64,000 nucleotides of DNA from Lepidostoma basale (Eukaryota; Arthropoda; Insecta; Trichoptera; Lepidostomatidae): contig JAHDVF020000882.1 of the NCBI GenBank assembly GCA_022606425.2, positions 412,001-476,000 on the forward strand, in the 5' to 3' direction. Position numbers and translations under genes: made by a program. Of the stretch, positions 31,774 through 41,889 are shown in pieces. Position 1 is the first letter of the stretch. Each line of letters begins with the position of its first letter. Under the pieces are notes generated by a model. The model was not told the DNA's origin, did not search any database, and saw only the letters and a list, made by a program, of their open reading frames with translations.

Positions 31774-31899
31774 ATATTTAATTTTTTGGTGTTAGATAGT
31801 TTTTTAATTTTTATTATTTATAGTTTCAAAAAAATACGTAAATAATAAATATTACAATTTTCATTAAATAAAAATATTCGTGTTATTTTGCATCTGAAA

Positions 31900-32222
31900 T
31901 CATTTTTCTGCAATGATAACGTAAATTTGAAACTCCGCCAGAGTTTCATGTACGGTACCAATACCGAAGTCCTAAGGCGAGCTAGAATTGACAAGGTACT
32001 GTTTATTTGTACTGTTTACGGTACTGATATTGGAAGGGAAAATTGAGGGACGCCGAGGGCTCGGTAGGAGACAAATGTCCTGGCTGCGAAACGTGAGGGA
32101 GTGGACCGGCATCCGAAGTGTGGAGGAGCTGTTCCGAGCGGCGCAGGACAGGGATAGGTTCGCCGAGGTGATCGCCAACGTTGGGGGGACCCGACAGGGC
32201 ACTTGAAGAAGAAGAAGATTTT
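31900..32222 (+). mobile_element. LINE-B 3' end with GAA tail
   Basis: The sequence reads LEGKIEGRRGLGRRQMSWLR, NVREWTGIRSVEELFRAAQD, RDRFAEVIANVGGTRQGT and then GAAGAAGAAG. Upstream, a short NDNVNLKLRQ segment is joined to later parts with a large internal deletion. It is the best-preserved 3' end of this family here. Confidence 0.8.
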
Positions 32223-32754
32223 GCATTTCGAAGCAATACAGTACATTCGCATTGTATAATAAAAAATAATATATTAAAATCGGTATTCATAATGCGGTTG
32301 AATCACTCAACGTTCGTCTAAAATTAATTTGAAAAATGTGTGACGTTTCAAAGTGTTCGTGCATGCATGCCGCCACTGCTTTATGCACGCCAACAAGAGG
32401 AGATTGACAATGGTGGTATTAAAATCCCTCTTTGATTATTTTCACATAGTCCCCAGCATACCTGCCTGCAGAGGGTCCCCCGCCTACTAGGTGCGTGCTG
32501 GGCCGGGCTGCGGGCATTGTTTTAAGTCGTTAGGAAGAGTGCTCCATTCAATGTTTGTGTTCTTTCAGCGAGCGTTTTAGGTGAGAAAAACGACTTACGC
32601 GTTCCACGCACATTCAACTGTTTGCTTTCAAAATAATAATTCACAGCTACGTTCCGAATTTAAAATATGAAAATATATTTCCCCCAGGCAAAGATGTGAA
32701 AAGCCAGGCTTGATTAGATTCGTATAATAAAATAATGGTACAATTAATTATAAA
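32223..32754. other. No gene seen; single-copy, GC-richer 32330-32620
   Basis: Balanced composition without repeat matches or a recognisable ORF. Confidence 0.45.
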
Positions 32755-33038
32755 ACTAACTAACTAACTAACCATCACGCCTTCTCCCCGAAGGGGTAGG
32801 CAGAAAGAATGGACTGCCACACTTTTCTTTCCTGACATATTTCTCTTGCTTTCTCAACATTCATATATCGTGTTTGACTCCTCACATGGCCGACATTCAA
32901 TATTTGATTTATTTGATCGTGCCACGTTTTTCTCGGTCTTCCTTTATTTTTGTTTCCATTTACACCATTAACATATACTTTTTTACCATTCTTTCTTCAT
33001 TCATTCTTTCCATATGTCCAAACCATCTTAATGACTAA
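32755..33038 (-). mobile_element. LINE-A 3' end (left half of a head-to-head pair)
   Basis: Tail, stop block and coding sequence back to the GSLRWFGHMERM segment lie on the minus strand, with a deletion between the MTRCMN and HVRS segments. Its 5' side faces another LINE-A copy starting ~30 bp away in the opposite direction. Confidence 0.78.
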
Positions 33039-33065
33039 TTAACTAATAATTGTAAAATTAATGGT

Positions 33066-33477
33066 ACCGAGCCCTGTGTATGGAAGCGAAGCATAGAACT
33101 GGAAAAAGAAGAATGAAAATTGAATAAATGCAGTAAAAACAAGATCGCTCAGATGAATGTGTAGAAAATCTCGAATATTGAATGAAAGTGTAAGAAGGGA
33201 ATGCGGTCCGAATGAAAGTTTTATGAAAGGATCATTAAGTTATTTGGACACATGGAGAGAATTATAAAAAAATATATGTTGACGATGTAAACGGAACTAG
33301 AAATAGAAGAAGACCGAGGAAAACGTGGCACGTTCAAATAAATCAAATATTGAATGTCGTCCATCTCGGAGAAATTGACGTGCGTGCATGAGAAGTAAGT
33401 ATATGTTAGGAAAGAAAAGTGTGACATAAATTTCTGCCTACCCCTTTGGTGAGACGGGATGATGGTGAGTTAGTAAG
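33066..33477 (+). mobile_element. LINE-A 3' end (right half of a head-to-head pair)
   Basis: The copy runs from the VYGSEAxNWKKKNEN-coding segment to a GGTGAGACGGGATGATGGTG end and a degraded TTAG tail. Frame disruptions and point changes are many. Confidence 0.75.
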
Positions 33478-34160
33478 TTTTTACAACTATTATAATTAAA
33501 TTTGAAATTATAAGACCAAAAAAAACGGTCTAATTATTTCAATATATAAACGAGATATTGGGATATATTTTAATTTCATTGAAAATCTTTGCAAATTACA
33601 CTCACAGTTTGGGCAAAGATTTAAAACCCTATTATAAAAAAGATTTATTGGAAAATTTTAAATTGAAACTAATATATTTTTAGATTGAAACGTATTGCCC
33701 ACAATAATTATAATTTACATTAAAATGTTAGAAATTTAAACCTTAAATATCTTTATAATTTTTTTTTATCAAAATATCTCAACCGTAAAAACTGAAATAG
33801 ATTTCTTTTAAATTGTGAATTCAAATACGCATGGTCTGATCCAATTAATTAAAAGAAAAATTAGTTATAAAAATATGAGTAAACACTTTAATTGAACGAA
33901 GTTAAAGAATATTAATAATAACACTAATGCGAAGAATTTTTTTATACGGGATTTGTTAACAGATTATTATGATACCTTAACAAACTTTCAAACATTCAGG
34001 CTGAATTATTTATATGTCAAATTATTTTCAAGAGATCTTTGTACAAAAGAGGGAAATTATCTAGATTAGAAATGTAAGTTGAAAATTTGTTGAGGTACGT
34101 AATATGTAAATTGTTTTCATTCTGGCTGTCGCGGAGTTAGCGCGGCGGCGCAGGGCTGGC
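33478..34160. other. No gene seen; AT-rich
   Basis: Nothing was recognised before the GC-rich stretch at 34130-34180 (a GCGCGGCGG-rich run). Confidence 0.5.
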
Positions 34161-34309
34161 GCGGCGGTGGCGCCCGAGAGGCGAACTTCATATAAAATCT
34201 GCATCGAGTCTTATTTATATAACATTCAAAGGTTTGTCGGGATCTGCATCCCATTCTATACTCCATTCTGTCCATCACAGCCTTTTTCAGCTCCACGTAT
34301 TATTATTAT

Positions 34310-34890
34310 TTTGTTAAAAAAACACCTAACATCATACCGAAGCGTTATCCTCGCACAAATTTCGGCGACCGGGCCTTTGCTGTAGCTGGCCCCTCGGCCT
34401 GAAACGGTCTCCCTGCAGACTTAAAGTACATTGAAAACCCGTCAGAGTTTAGATCGAGGCTCAAAACGCACCTGTTCAAACTATCCTATCCTGATGCAAA
34501 TGTTGATCGACTGCGTCAGGTGCAGCCCCCATACTAAAATGTTTTATTTTTAACAAAAATGTTTATCTTTAACAAAATGTTTGTTTTTAACAAAATGTTT
34601 ATTATAACTAAATGTTTATTTTAAATTTATTTTTATTTTTAGTAAAAATGTTTATTTTCAAATGTATGTTTATTTTTTACATAAATGTTTATTCTTAACA
34701 AAACGTTCATCTAAATTTAAAAAAAATATATGTTTAACAAAATCTTTATTCTGAACCAAAATTTTCACTTTAACTATAATAAAATATTTATCTTTAACGA
34801 GTTCTTCATAAAATGGAGCTACAGCGCCCTTGAGAAGATTAATTCATAAAAATGGCGCTCTATAAATCAACCAATTTATTATAATTATTA
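34310..34890 (+). mobile_element. CR1/L2-like LINE 3' end
   Basis: Allowing one frame change, the sequence reads FGDRAFAVAGPSA, then NGLPADLKYIENPSEFRSRL, KTHLFKLSYPD and a stop. The pattern RxFxVAxPxxWNxLPxxLK...F+xxLKTHLF is the C-terminus of CR1/L2-type reverse transcriptases. The 3' UTR includes a degenerate tandem repeat (34540-34800) and ends in GGCGCTCTATAAATCAACCA with an ATTATTATAATTATT-like tail. Confidence 0.72.
34540..34800 (+). repeat. Degenerate ~18-bp tandem repeat (AACAAAATGTTTATTTTT-like)
   Basis: About a dozen imperfect units of roughly 17-21 bp, each centred on AAATGTTTAT. They lie between the stop codon of the CR1/L2-like ORF and its 3' end, so they are probably part of that element. 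Confidence 0.75.
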
Positions 34891-34925
34891 CAGCGCGAGC
34901 CAAATCGATGTAAAGGGTGAAAAAA
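34891..34925 (-). mobile_element. SINE-1 3' scrap
   Basis: GAGCCAAATCGATGTAAAGG matches the 3' part of the minus-strand SINE-1 copy near 38620-38645. Only ~30 bp are shared. Confidence 0.4.
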
Positions 34926-35648
34926 AAAGAATATCAAAGGAAATATACATAGCTCCTTATGAATAAGAAAAGCCAGTTATTTGCTTACTGCCTTTATCGT
35001 AAGGGTATATACGGATTCGCCATAATTACACACAAAAAAGTCTATCTCGTTTGCAACCTCACTTAAAAGGCGAATCGCTTTCAACACAGGAGAACTTCGA
35101 AGGGCCTCTGTGCGGCAATTTGGGGCATATTATTATATGCCCCCTTGCTCTGCTTTAAATATGGGGAACGTATAGATTAAGCTCTCTCAGTATTCCTGGA
35201 TTGTAAATACCTCCGGATAATACTTTTAAAAAATGCTTCCTAGAAAGATCATTCGACGAGTTTCAAGAGTGTTGAAATCCAACATTCCTGAGAGAAATAG
35301 TGAGGGGTAAAAAAAAATAGTTATACTCCCTGAGGTATAAATATCTTAAAAACGTTTCTGGATTCTTTCTAGTTCCAAGGTGACTGTTCTTTCTCTTCTT
35401 AAATATTATTAAGCGCAGCTTATTTAATATTTTATTACTTGAAATGAAAAAACCTACATTAAATGTTTTCAGTTTTCAGTTTTGATTCTTAGCTTCTACC
35501 AGAAGGAGCTAAAATCATGTCGTGAAAAACACATTATTATATATAAAAAAAAACAATTTTGTTATTTAAAATTTCATTGTAGAAGTTCATTGTAAAAAAT
35601 GAAAATAATTTTTTTTTTAAAATCTCTTTAAAATGTATATTTACCATA
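34926..35648. other. No gene seen
   Basis: Balanced to AT-rich single-copy DNA. No ORF of note. Confidence 0.45.
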
Positions 35649-35649
35649 G

Positions 35650-35768
35650 TTAAAACCCACAAATATTTTTGTCTTCGACCGGTTTGTTACCATTTTAGAT
35701 GGGTTACCAGATAATGGCAGCGACGTACCGAAACCGGTCAAAAATACAAAAATAAATGAATTTTAAAT
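35650..35768. repeat. Inverted hammerhead-like module (CGACCGGTTTC family)
   Basis: The left arm has TTGTCTTCGACCGGTTTGTT. The right arm reads CCAGATAAT-GGCAGCGACGTACC-GAAAC-CG-GTC, with GAAAC-CG-GTC intact and the core altered to CAGATAA. Confidence 0.65.
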
Positions 35769-35881
35769 AAATAAACATTAAAAAAATATTTTTTTACCAG
35801 TATTTATTTTCATTATTCACATATTATATAGGAATTATTTTCATTATTATATGTTCACTTCTAATAGGTAAGATAGTTTAT

Positions 35882-36285
35882 AACTAACTAACTAACTAAC
35901 CATCACGCCGTCTCCCCGAAGGGGTAAGCAGAAAGAATGGACTGCCACACTTTTCTTTCCTGAAATATTTCTCTCGATTCCTCAACATTTATACATCGTG
36001 TCATGCACGCGCGTCGATTTCTCTGACTCCTCACATGGCCGACATTCAATATTTGATTTATTTGATGGTGCCACGTTTTCCTCGGTCTTCCTCTATTTCT
36101 GGTTCAATTCACATCATTAACATATATTTTTTTTAACATTCTTTCTTCATTCATTCTTTCCATATGTCCAAACCATCTTAATGATCCTTTCATTATTTTG
36201 TTCATGACACCATCATTCGCACCGCATTCACTTCTTATATTTTCATTCGACACTCTATCATACACAGAGTATCCACACATCAAGA
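35882..36285 (-). mobile_element. LINE-A 3' end, long copy
   Basis: Four TTAG units, the terminal block and coding sequence back to the SVYDRVSNENIRSECGAN segment. The plus-strand wording (GGATGCATCA-free, TATGTTAATGATGT) matches the copies at 46909 and 60328, an older subfamily. Confidence 0.8.
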
Positions 36286-36344
36286 TTGTTTATAAGTAAG
36301 CAAAATATGTATTTTTCACAAAAAAAGTTCGTAAATTATTTCTG

Positions 36345-36390
36345 CCCACCCCTTCGGACAGATGGCGTGATGGTTAGTTAGTAAGTGTGT
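36345..36390 (+). mobile_element. LINE-A or SINE-A terminal 45 bp
   Basis: ATTTCTGCCCACCCCTTCGG, then GATGGCGTGATGGTTAGTTA: only the shared terminal block and tail remain, so LINE-A and SINE-A cannot be told apart. Confidence 0.65.
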
Positions 36391-36837
36391 ATGTAAAATG
36401 TAAAATTTAAAAATTCATTTGCTCTTTTATTAATGTGATTCTGTAACTCGCCTGAGCCCAAATCCGCCACTGCTGGAAAGTCGAGTTCCGTATCCAGACT
36501 ACAGCCACTGAAACAGGCTGACGGATAATTTTATTATGCTTGACTAATTGAAGGGTAAGAGCTTGTATCTATTTTGAATAATGTATCTAACCTTCGTTAA
36601 CAATTTGTTTTCATATTCAGAATGTACGGGCCTCCTGTAAGTTGATCTTTTTGCCAAGCATGAGTACTGTAAAGTGAGAGGTGTTGGTTGTGAGCTAATT
36701 TAAACAGGTTGCTACTTTACAAAGGTTCGTTAGGAGATTTAAACATATCAAATTATATACATTTCACCCCGAAAGGAAATTTGAGTATTGATAATATGAA
36801 GCGGTTTTTAAGAATAACAATGAATTTTAAGAATAAA
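36391..36837. other. No gene seen
   Basis: Single-copy DNA with no recognisable feature. Confidence 0.45.
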
Positions 36838-36945
36838 TAGGTAGGCATAAATAATGGACCCCCCAAACCGTTCTTTCCTTATTTGTCTTATCCTTTCGTG
36901 TTACGCCCATTTCTCAGGATCTTCATGTGGCCGTAAATGTATGAA
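36838..36945 (-). mobile_element. LINE-A relic, strongly diverged
   Basis: GTAGGCATAAATAATGGACC is followed by TTCTTTCCT and ATCTTCATGTGGCCG stretches in the LINE-A order on the minus strand. There is no tail. Confidence 0.45.
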
Positions 36946-37399
36946 AAAGGAGGTGATGCAATTATTTAAAAATTGTTCAAAGTATTTGCAAATATACCTT
37001 GCTAAAAACAAAGTAACTTAGAGTAATTTTATTGTTATAATTTGATGAAACTATTCATGAATATAAATAAATTTTTCAATATAAAAAAAAGTTTATAAAC
37101 TCGAGGCGTTGAACTTGCGAAATTCTATGAGTTACCTTTCCAAAAACTAAAACACCGTTATTCCGCTAATGATGTTATTTTAGTTCAATTCTTTTTTTAA
37201 TTATTAGGAGAATGATATGAACTCATTTTATATATTACCCTTCATTACGAAGATAATAGTATACCCTCAAATATGCTGAGAATTGTTTTTATCGAAACGA
37301 ATTTCTCTAAATAACATAGAATTTTTCAAAATTCATAAAAAAAAACAGTACACACTCCACAACGTTGAACGAAAATTTGGTATTCAGATGAAAAATTCA

Positions 37400-37923
37400 A
37401 TGAAAGCGAAAATGGCCGTTCACAATGGAGTTCTGGTTCCAACCATTATGTATGGAAGCGAAGCATGGAACTGGCAGAAGAAAGATGAGAGCAGAATAAA
37501 TGCGGTAGAGATGAGGTCCCTAAGACGTATGTGTGGTAGAACGATGTACGACAGAATCTCAAATGCTGATATTAGGAAGGAATGTAGAGCGAAAGAAGGT
37601 ATTATGAACAAAATTATGAAAGGTTCGCTGCGTTGGTTCGGACATATGGAGCGCATGAGTGAAGAAAGAATGGTTAAAAAAGTATACGTTAACAATGTAA
37701 ATGGAGTAAGGAGTCGAGGTAGACCACGGAAAACATGGCATGACCAAATTAATCAAATATTAAAAGTTGGTCATGTCAGAAGCCGGAAGAATCGACGTGC
37801 TTGTATGACTCGATGTATGAATGTGGAGGAAGCTAGAGAGGTGTGCCAGGATAGAGTAGTGTGGCGGTTCATTCTCTCTGCCTACCCCTGTGGGGAAACG
37901 GCGTGATGGTTTGTTGTTGTTGT
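37400..37923 (+). mobile_element. LINE-A subfamily 2, intact C-terminal reading, TTG tail
   Basis: An uninterrupted reading runs from about 37412 to the TGA at 37904-37906: MAVHNGVLVPTIMYGSEAWN, the QKKDESRINAVEMRSLRRMC block, GSLRWFGHMERMSEERMVKK, SRGRPRKTWHDQINQILKVG, RACMTRCMNVEEAREVCQD and the end ILSAYPCGETA. The ~45 codons upstream of this back to 37283 look like flanking AT-rich DNA. The tail begins three bases after the stop, and is (TTG)n rather than (TTAG)n. Substitutions are largely silent compared with LINE-A subfamily 1, suggesting that both evolved under selection before insertion. Confidence 0.88.
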
Positions 37924-37929
37924 ATTACA

Positions 37930-38042
37930 TGAACATGAATGAAGAAAAATGATTAACAATGTATATACGAGTACTCGTATAAACGATGTTAACGAATTAA
38001 GAAATTTAGGGAAATCCAAAAGTGGCAAGATCAAATAAATAA
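37930..38042 (+). mobile_element. LINE-A fragment
   Basis: ACATGAATGAAGAAAAATGA through AAGTGGCAAGATCAAATAAA resembles the ERMNEERMVKK...TWHDQINQ segment. It is shifted by indels and lacks tail and terminal block. Confidence 0.55.
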
Positions 38043-38044
38043 AA

Positions 38045-38640
38045 TGAAAGATAAAAACAAAATTTTATTCGTATGCTTTTTTTATTATATTTTCGTATAA
38101 TCGTACATGTACACTAAAATATAACTAGGATAAAAATGAAATATCTATGAATTATACGTCACTGTTTTACCAAAACGAGCGATACCAAGGTTTGTGTTAG
38201 ATGAACGAGCAATTAACACAATTGTAGAACTACTTATCGGGTTTATGGCCCTCAGATGGGGTGGCCCCGGAAATGAGGAGAGCCGAGGATGATCAGGGCG
38301 GGTTAATGAATATCTGAACCCGTCTTCCCGTATCGTTATTACTCATCTGTGAACTGGGATGTCACTTGCCAAGTTTTATCTGTACTTCCACGGTGCTCTA
38401 TCGCGATTGTATGCTAATCAGAGCCGTTGGGGAAATGTGTTACTGTCCCTGTAACCCCAAAGGAGATCAATCCTGTAAATATATATACGAAAAAGCGTGT
38501 CCTTTATTTATCTGTCTGAAAGTAAAATCTATAAATTTTTTAAAGTTTCGTTAACTTAATTATTGTAATTATTATTATTATTATTACATTGTTGAATCGC
38601 TCTTTACATCATGACACCATGAGCCAAATCGATGCAAAGG
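38045..38640. other. No gene seen; single-copy, balanced composition
   Basis: No domain recognised. The stretch 38200-38480 has few stops, but its ORFs are short. Confidence 0.45.
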
Positions 38641-38816
38641 GAATTAAAGCTATCATAGTAATTATCGTGATATGTGGATAGGTATCTAATCTATAGTCAT
38701 GTAAATTATACACCAGACCAAAGACAGTGTAACAATCACACTGCCCTCGCCGGGAATCGAACCTGTAACCTACGGGGTGGCAGTCAATGCATTTACCACT
38801 CGGCCACGAAAGTCGT
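38641..38816 (-). mobile_element. tRNA-derived SINE-1, second copy
   Basis: Minus strand: TGGCCGAGTGG (A box), GGTTCGATTCC (B box), GGGCAGTGTGATTGTTACAC, TGTCTTTGGTCTGGTGTA and a shorter body than the 13655 copy. The head looks more tRNA-like (TGGCCGAGTGG is close to serine or leucine tRNAs), but the acceptor side is not conserved. Confidence 0.8.
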
Positions 38817-38824
38817 CGTAATCA

Positions 38825-39218
38825 CGAGTAAAACAACAACAATAAACCATTACACCGTTACCCGGAGAGATAGGCAGAGAGAATGGAATGCCACCCTACT
38901 CAATCCTGACACATCTACGTATATCTAGCTTACCTACATTCATACAGCGAGTTATACACTTTGATATATTTTTTCGATTTCTAACATGGCCGACCTTTAA
39001 AATTTGATTAATTTGATAATTCCAAGTGTCCCTCTGTCTCTCACGACTTCGTACTCCATTCAAATTGTTAAATTATACTTTCTTAACCAATCTTTCTTCA
39101 GCCAAGCGTTCTATATGTCCAAACCAACTCTTTCATAAATTTGATCATAATACTTTCTTCCACTCCACACTCCTTCTAAATTCTGTCCTATATCGTTTTA
39201 CCAATTACAATTTTTTCA
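38825..39218 (-). mobile_element. LINE-A subfamily 2 copy, TTG tail
   Basis: Plus-strand AACAACAACAAT at the left is the mirror of a TTG tail, followed by CCATTACACCGTTACCCGG and the LINE-A coding order back to the YDRIxxxEFRRECGVEE-like segment. It is decayed but clearly belongs with 37400-37923. Confidence 0.75.
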
Positions 39219-39224
39219 AATGAA

Positions 39225-39388
39225 AAAATCTGTTTTGTAGAAGTTTCATTACATTTATGTGAATGAAACGTTTCGCCTTTCTAAGGTATTATCAAATGTC
39301 ATTTGATGTTGCCTTAGAAAGGACACGTCATTCCCATAAATTGTAATAAAACTTCGAGATAATAGACATTTTCATGCGTGTTCATTAT
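39225..39388. repeat. Inverted hammerhead-like module (AATGACATGTTTC family)
   Basis: Minus-strand left arm: TTGATAAT-ACCTTAGAAAGGC-GAAAC, with a degenerate end. The right arm repeats GATGTTGCCTTAGAAAGGAC. The outer arms (AGAAGTTTCATTACATTTAT and its mirror) match 16505 and 17950. Confidence 0.65.
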
Positions 39389-39582
39389 TTAACATGGAGT
39401 TTTAAATAAATGTTTAAGAAACATGAAATGATTTATTAACCAATTTCATCTGATGATGATGGTGGAGGATACTATGTTGTGAAAATTTCTTCTTGAATAA
39501 GGTGATGTCATAATGTACCAATAATGTATATTTGTATTTTGGTATACAAATATTGCTATTAACAGTAAGGTAGGAATCTATA
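39389..39582. other. No gene seen
   Basis: Short AT-rich interval. Confidence 0.5.
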
Positions 39583-39679
39583 AAGCATGCGTAATACTAA
39601 TAATAACATATGGTGTTAAAGTAAGGACAGACAAAGTCAGGACCATACTAATTTTGAGAACTTCCGAGATGAAGATATT
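39583..39679 (+). mobile_element. LINE-D, first part, interrupted by LINE-G
   Basis: Segments coding KVGIYKACVILIITYGVKV and a RTDKVRT-like stretch match LINE-D at 26410-26510. The element resumes at 40039 after the inserted LINE-G. Confidence 0.7.
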
Positions 39680-40038
39680 TTCATTTCATTTATTTATTTT
39701 AAACATATCTAAAGCATTACAGAATTTTTGTCCAATTCACTAAAGATACAAGTTAGAGATACACAATAATAAGTAATATAATACATAATAGATTAATAAA
39801 AAGAGCGAGAAACATAAGATGCATGACAAATTAATAAAATATATGGTATATTACCATACAATTATAATAAAGATAGTACTTCCCTCAGATGAGCCAAACC
39901 ATCATAAAATATGTCGAACTCCGTGGTGATACAATTAAGCAAAGATATTGCTTTAGCTACCGGCATAACCATTGGCAGGTTGGTTCTGCATCGTGGGAGA
40001 TAAAACAATCTATGGCCCCTTTGTCGAAGATAATTATC
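39680..40038 (-). mobile_element. LINE-G inserted into LINE-D
   Basis: The minus strand encodes SDNYLRQRGHRLFYLPRCRT, NLPMVMPVAKAISLLNCITT, EFDIFYDGLAHLREVLS and a stop, then an AT-rich 3' UTR ending in AATAAATAAATGAAATGA. AGATATT is duplicated at both ends (39673-39679 and 40039-40045), and the LINE-D reading continues across the pair, so this is a genuine nested insertion. Confidence 0.82.
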
Positions 40039-40325
40039 AGATATTGAGGATGATAGCAGGCAAGACATTGAGAGATCGCGTTTGGAACATCAGTAAAGTG
40101 AGATTTGTGAAGCTGAGGATATTATAAGATGGAGTATACAGCGAAGGATGGACACCACCCGATTCCTCTGCACTGTATATCTAATCAGTCTCATGGGAAT
40201 CGTCCTCGTGGAAGGTCTCCTAAAAGATGGAAGGATTGCTGGGAATACACCTCACAGGAGGAGCAATCCTCTGGAAAACAGACCGCATAGGTATATATCA
40301 AAGAAGATGAAGAATAATAAGACGA
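40039..40325 (+). mobile_element. LINE-D, second part
   Basis: The sequence resumes with LRMIAGKTLRDRVWN, a KVEDIIRWSIQRRMDTT-like segment and GRSPKRWKDCWEYTSQEE in shifting frames. The GAA tail is degraded (GAAGATGAAGAATAATAAGA). Confidence 0.72.
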
Positions 40326-41042
40326 CATAAATAAAAATACCCAAATATTTAAAATAAATAAATAAACATAAGCTACAAGTTTAAAAAAGTAAGCATAACA
40401 AATGTTACTGATTTAATAGTAATTAGCTGTGCGCATTAAATGTCAATTTCTTCATTATAAAGAAAAACCGTATCGTAGTTTACCAAGCCAATTAATTAAT
40501 TAATTGTATTTTAAACTGGACATGTAAGTTTTGTTCTAATTGCTAAACCACTTTTGAGTAAACTTAATACAAAGCAAAAACTTGAAAACGCACAGGAAGT
40601 TCACGGTCTTTAAATAGCTATCACAAAGCCTTTTTATTAATAAAGAGCAGAGAAAACCACAGAAAGGGTACATTATTACTGAGGGTACAACATGAAAGGG
40701 CGAAGTGCATGCACGTCCACTTAGGATTATTATATTAAAAACGGGAAAAAGTGAGAAGAGATTTTTACGTGTTCATAAAATAATTTCTTTCGTGTTCATA
40801 AAATGGAGAATATTCCTAGTTTTATGAATACATATCAGATAGAAAATTGTACAGAAAATATCCTCTCGTTGTGTTGCTTAATATTATCTTTAACAAATAT
40901 TATTATTATATTGTTCACGTGGCCAATCGCCGAAAGATGGCGTGATATTTGGCAGTCCAGATTTTCGAAGCCAACAACGGATAATTATGAGAAGAAAAGG
41001 AAGATTATTTTATAAAAAAACCTTTAAAAGTTTAATTTTCAA
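40326..41042. other. No gene seen; AT-rich
   Basis: A 70-codon ORF at 40803 has one hydrophobic stretch but no further support. Confidence 0.45.
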
Positions 41043-41044
41043 CC

Positions 41045-41308
41045 AGCGATTAGTAGCTTGGAAGACCGCCGTATAGGATGATCAAACAATTACTTAATGG
41101 TTGGACGTCTTGGATTTCGGGTTGCAGTTCTAGGACACCAGCAAAGAAGGCGTTTTGTCCATCTATCGCCAGAGCTGCGAGTGACATGGCCTGCCTAGCG
41201 CCATTTTATAGTGCTGCCACTCTTCCGATGATGTCAGAAACTCCTGTTCTTGTTTTAATAGTGGTGTTATTCACCTTGTCCGCTATACTGATTCCCAACA
41301 TCGCTATA
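41045..41308 (-). mobile_element. LINE-C fragment, frameshifted
   Basis: The minus strand reads SGISIADKVNNTTIKTRTGV, SDIIGRVAAL and, in the next frame, IKWR, AGHVTRSSGDRWTKRLLCW and CPRTATRNPRRP. This is the LKWQWAGHxxRRxDxRWxxxxLxWxPR pattern of LINE-C (5360-5690). Its upstream side meets another LINE of opposite orientation at 41310. Confidence 0.7.
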
Positions 41309-41678
41309 AAATAGGACTATGCATGAATCTTGGGAAAACGAAAATCATGGCACCAATACTGTTCAGATTACAATAGACAATTGAAATTGAAATGGTCGAT
41401 TCATATACGAGTATACCTATATATTTGGGCCACAAAATAGTACTGAGCAGAGAAACACAAACCACGAAAATCGACCGAAGAATTGGTTTGGGTTGGGCTG
41501 CCTTCCGAAAATTAGATCATATTTAAAAAAATCCACGAACCCCCATCAACCTTAAACGGAAGGTGTTCGACTGCTGCGTCCTACCGGTGTTATCTTGAAA
41601 TCATAACATTGTCGCAGAAAAACGCAAATACATTAAGAAATGCCCAAAGAGATATGGAAATCCGAAATATTTTGAGCG
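41309..41678 (+). mobile_element. LINE-C-type fragment, more upstream region
   Basis: The sequence reads GLCMNLGKTKIMAP, then DSYTSIPIYLGHKIVLSRET, IDRRIGLGWAAFRKLDHI, NLKRKVFDCCVLPV. Blocks YLG, RRIGxxWxAFxKL and LKRKVFxxCVLPV are those just upstream of LYGxET in insect RTE-like reverse transcriptases. Stops and frame changes are present, and it is truncated by the SINE-A at 41690. Confidence 0.75.
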
Positions 41679-41689
41679 ATAAACAAAAA

Positions 41690-41847
41690 GATTTATTTTG
41701 TGGGTGTCGGACGATCGAAGTGTGCGCGGGAGATGCCTATTGGTGGAGCGAAAAGAGAAGGATGGAGTGCCGCATCAGTAAAAGTGGGACAGTCCATTCT
41801 TTCTGCCAACCCTTTCGGGGAGACGGCGTGATGGTTAGTTAGTTTTT
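41690..41847 (+). mobile_element. SINE-A, long form with internal gap, clear duplication
   Basis: The copy starts GATTTATTTTGTGGGTGTCG, continues ACGATCGAAGTGTGCGCGG, AGATGCCTATTGGTGGAGCG and then the common GAAAAGAGAAGGATGGAGTG body and LINE-A-like end with TTAG tail. It lacks ~45 bp (the GATGAGGTTCGCAACCC part) that the copy at 54792 has. ATAAACAAAAA flanks both sides (41679-41689 and 41848-41858), an 11-bp target-site duplication. Confidence 0.88.
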
Positions 41848-41889
41848 ATAAACAAAAACACGTAATATTTTGACATATTATATAAAACG

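Noticed and set aside
34130..34180. CpG-island promoter
   Set aside because: The GC-rich run is only ~50 bp and is followed directly by LINE sequence; no initiator or downstream ORF supports a promoter.
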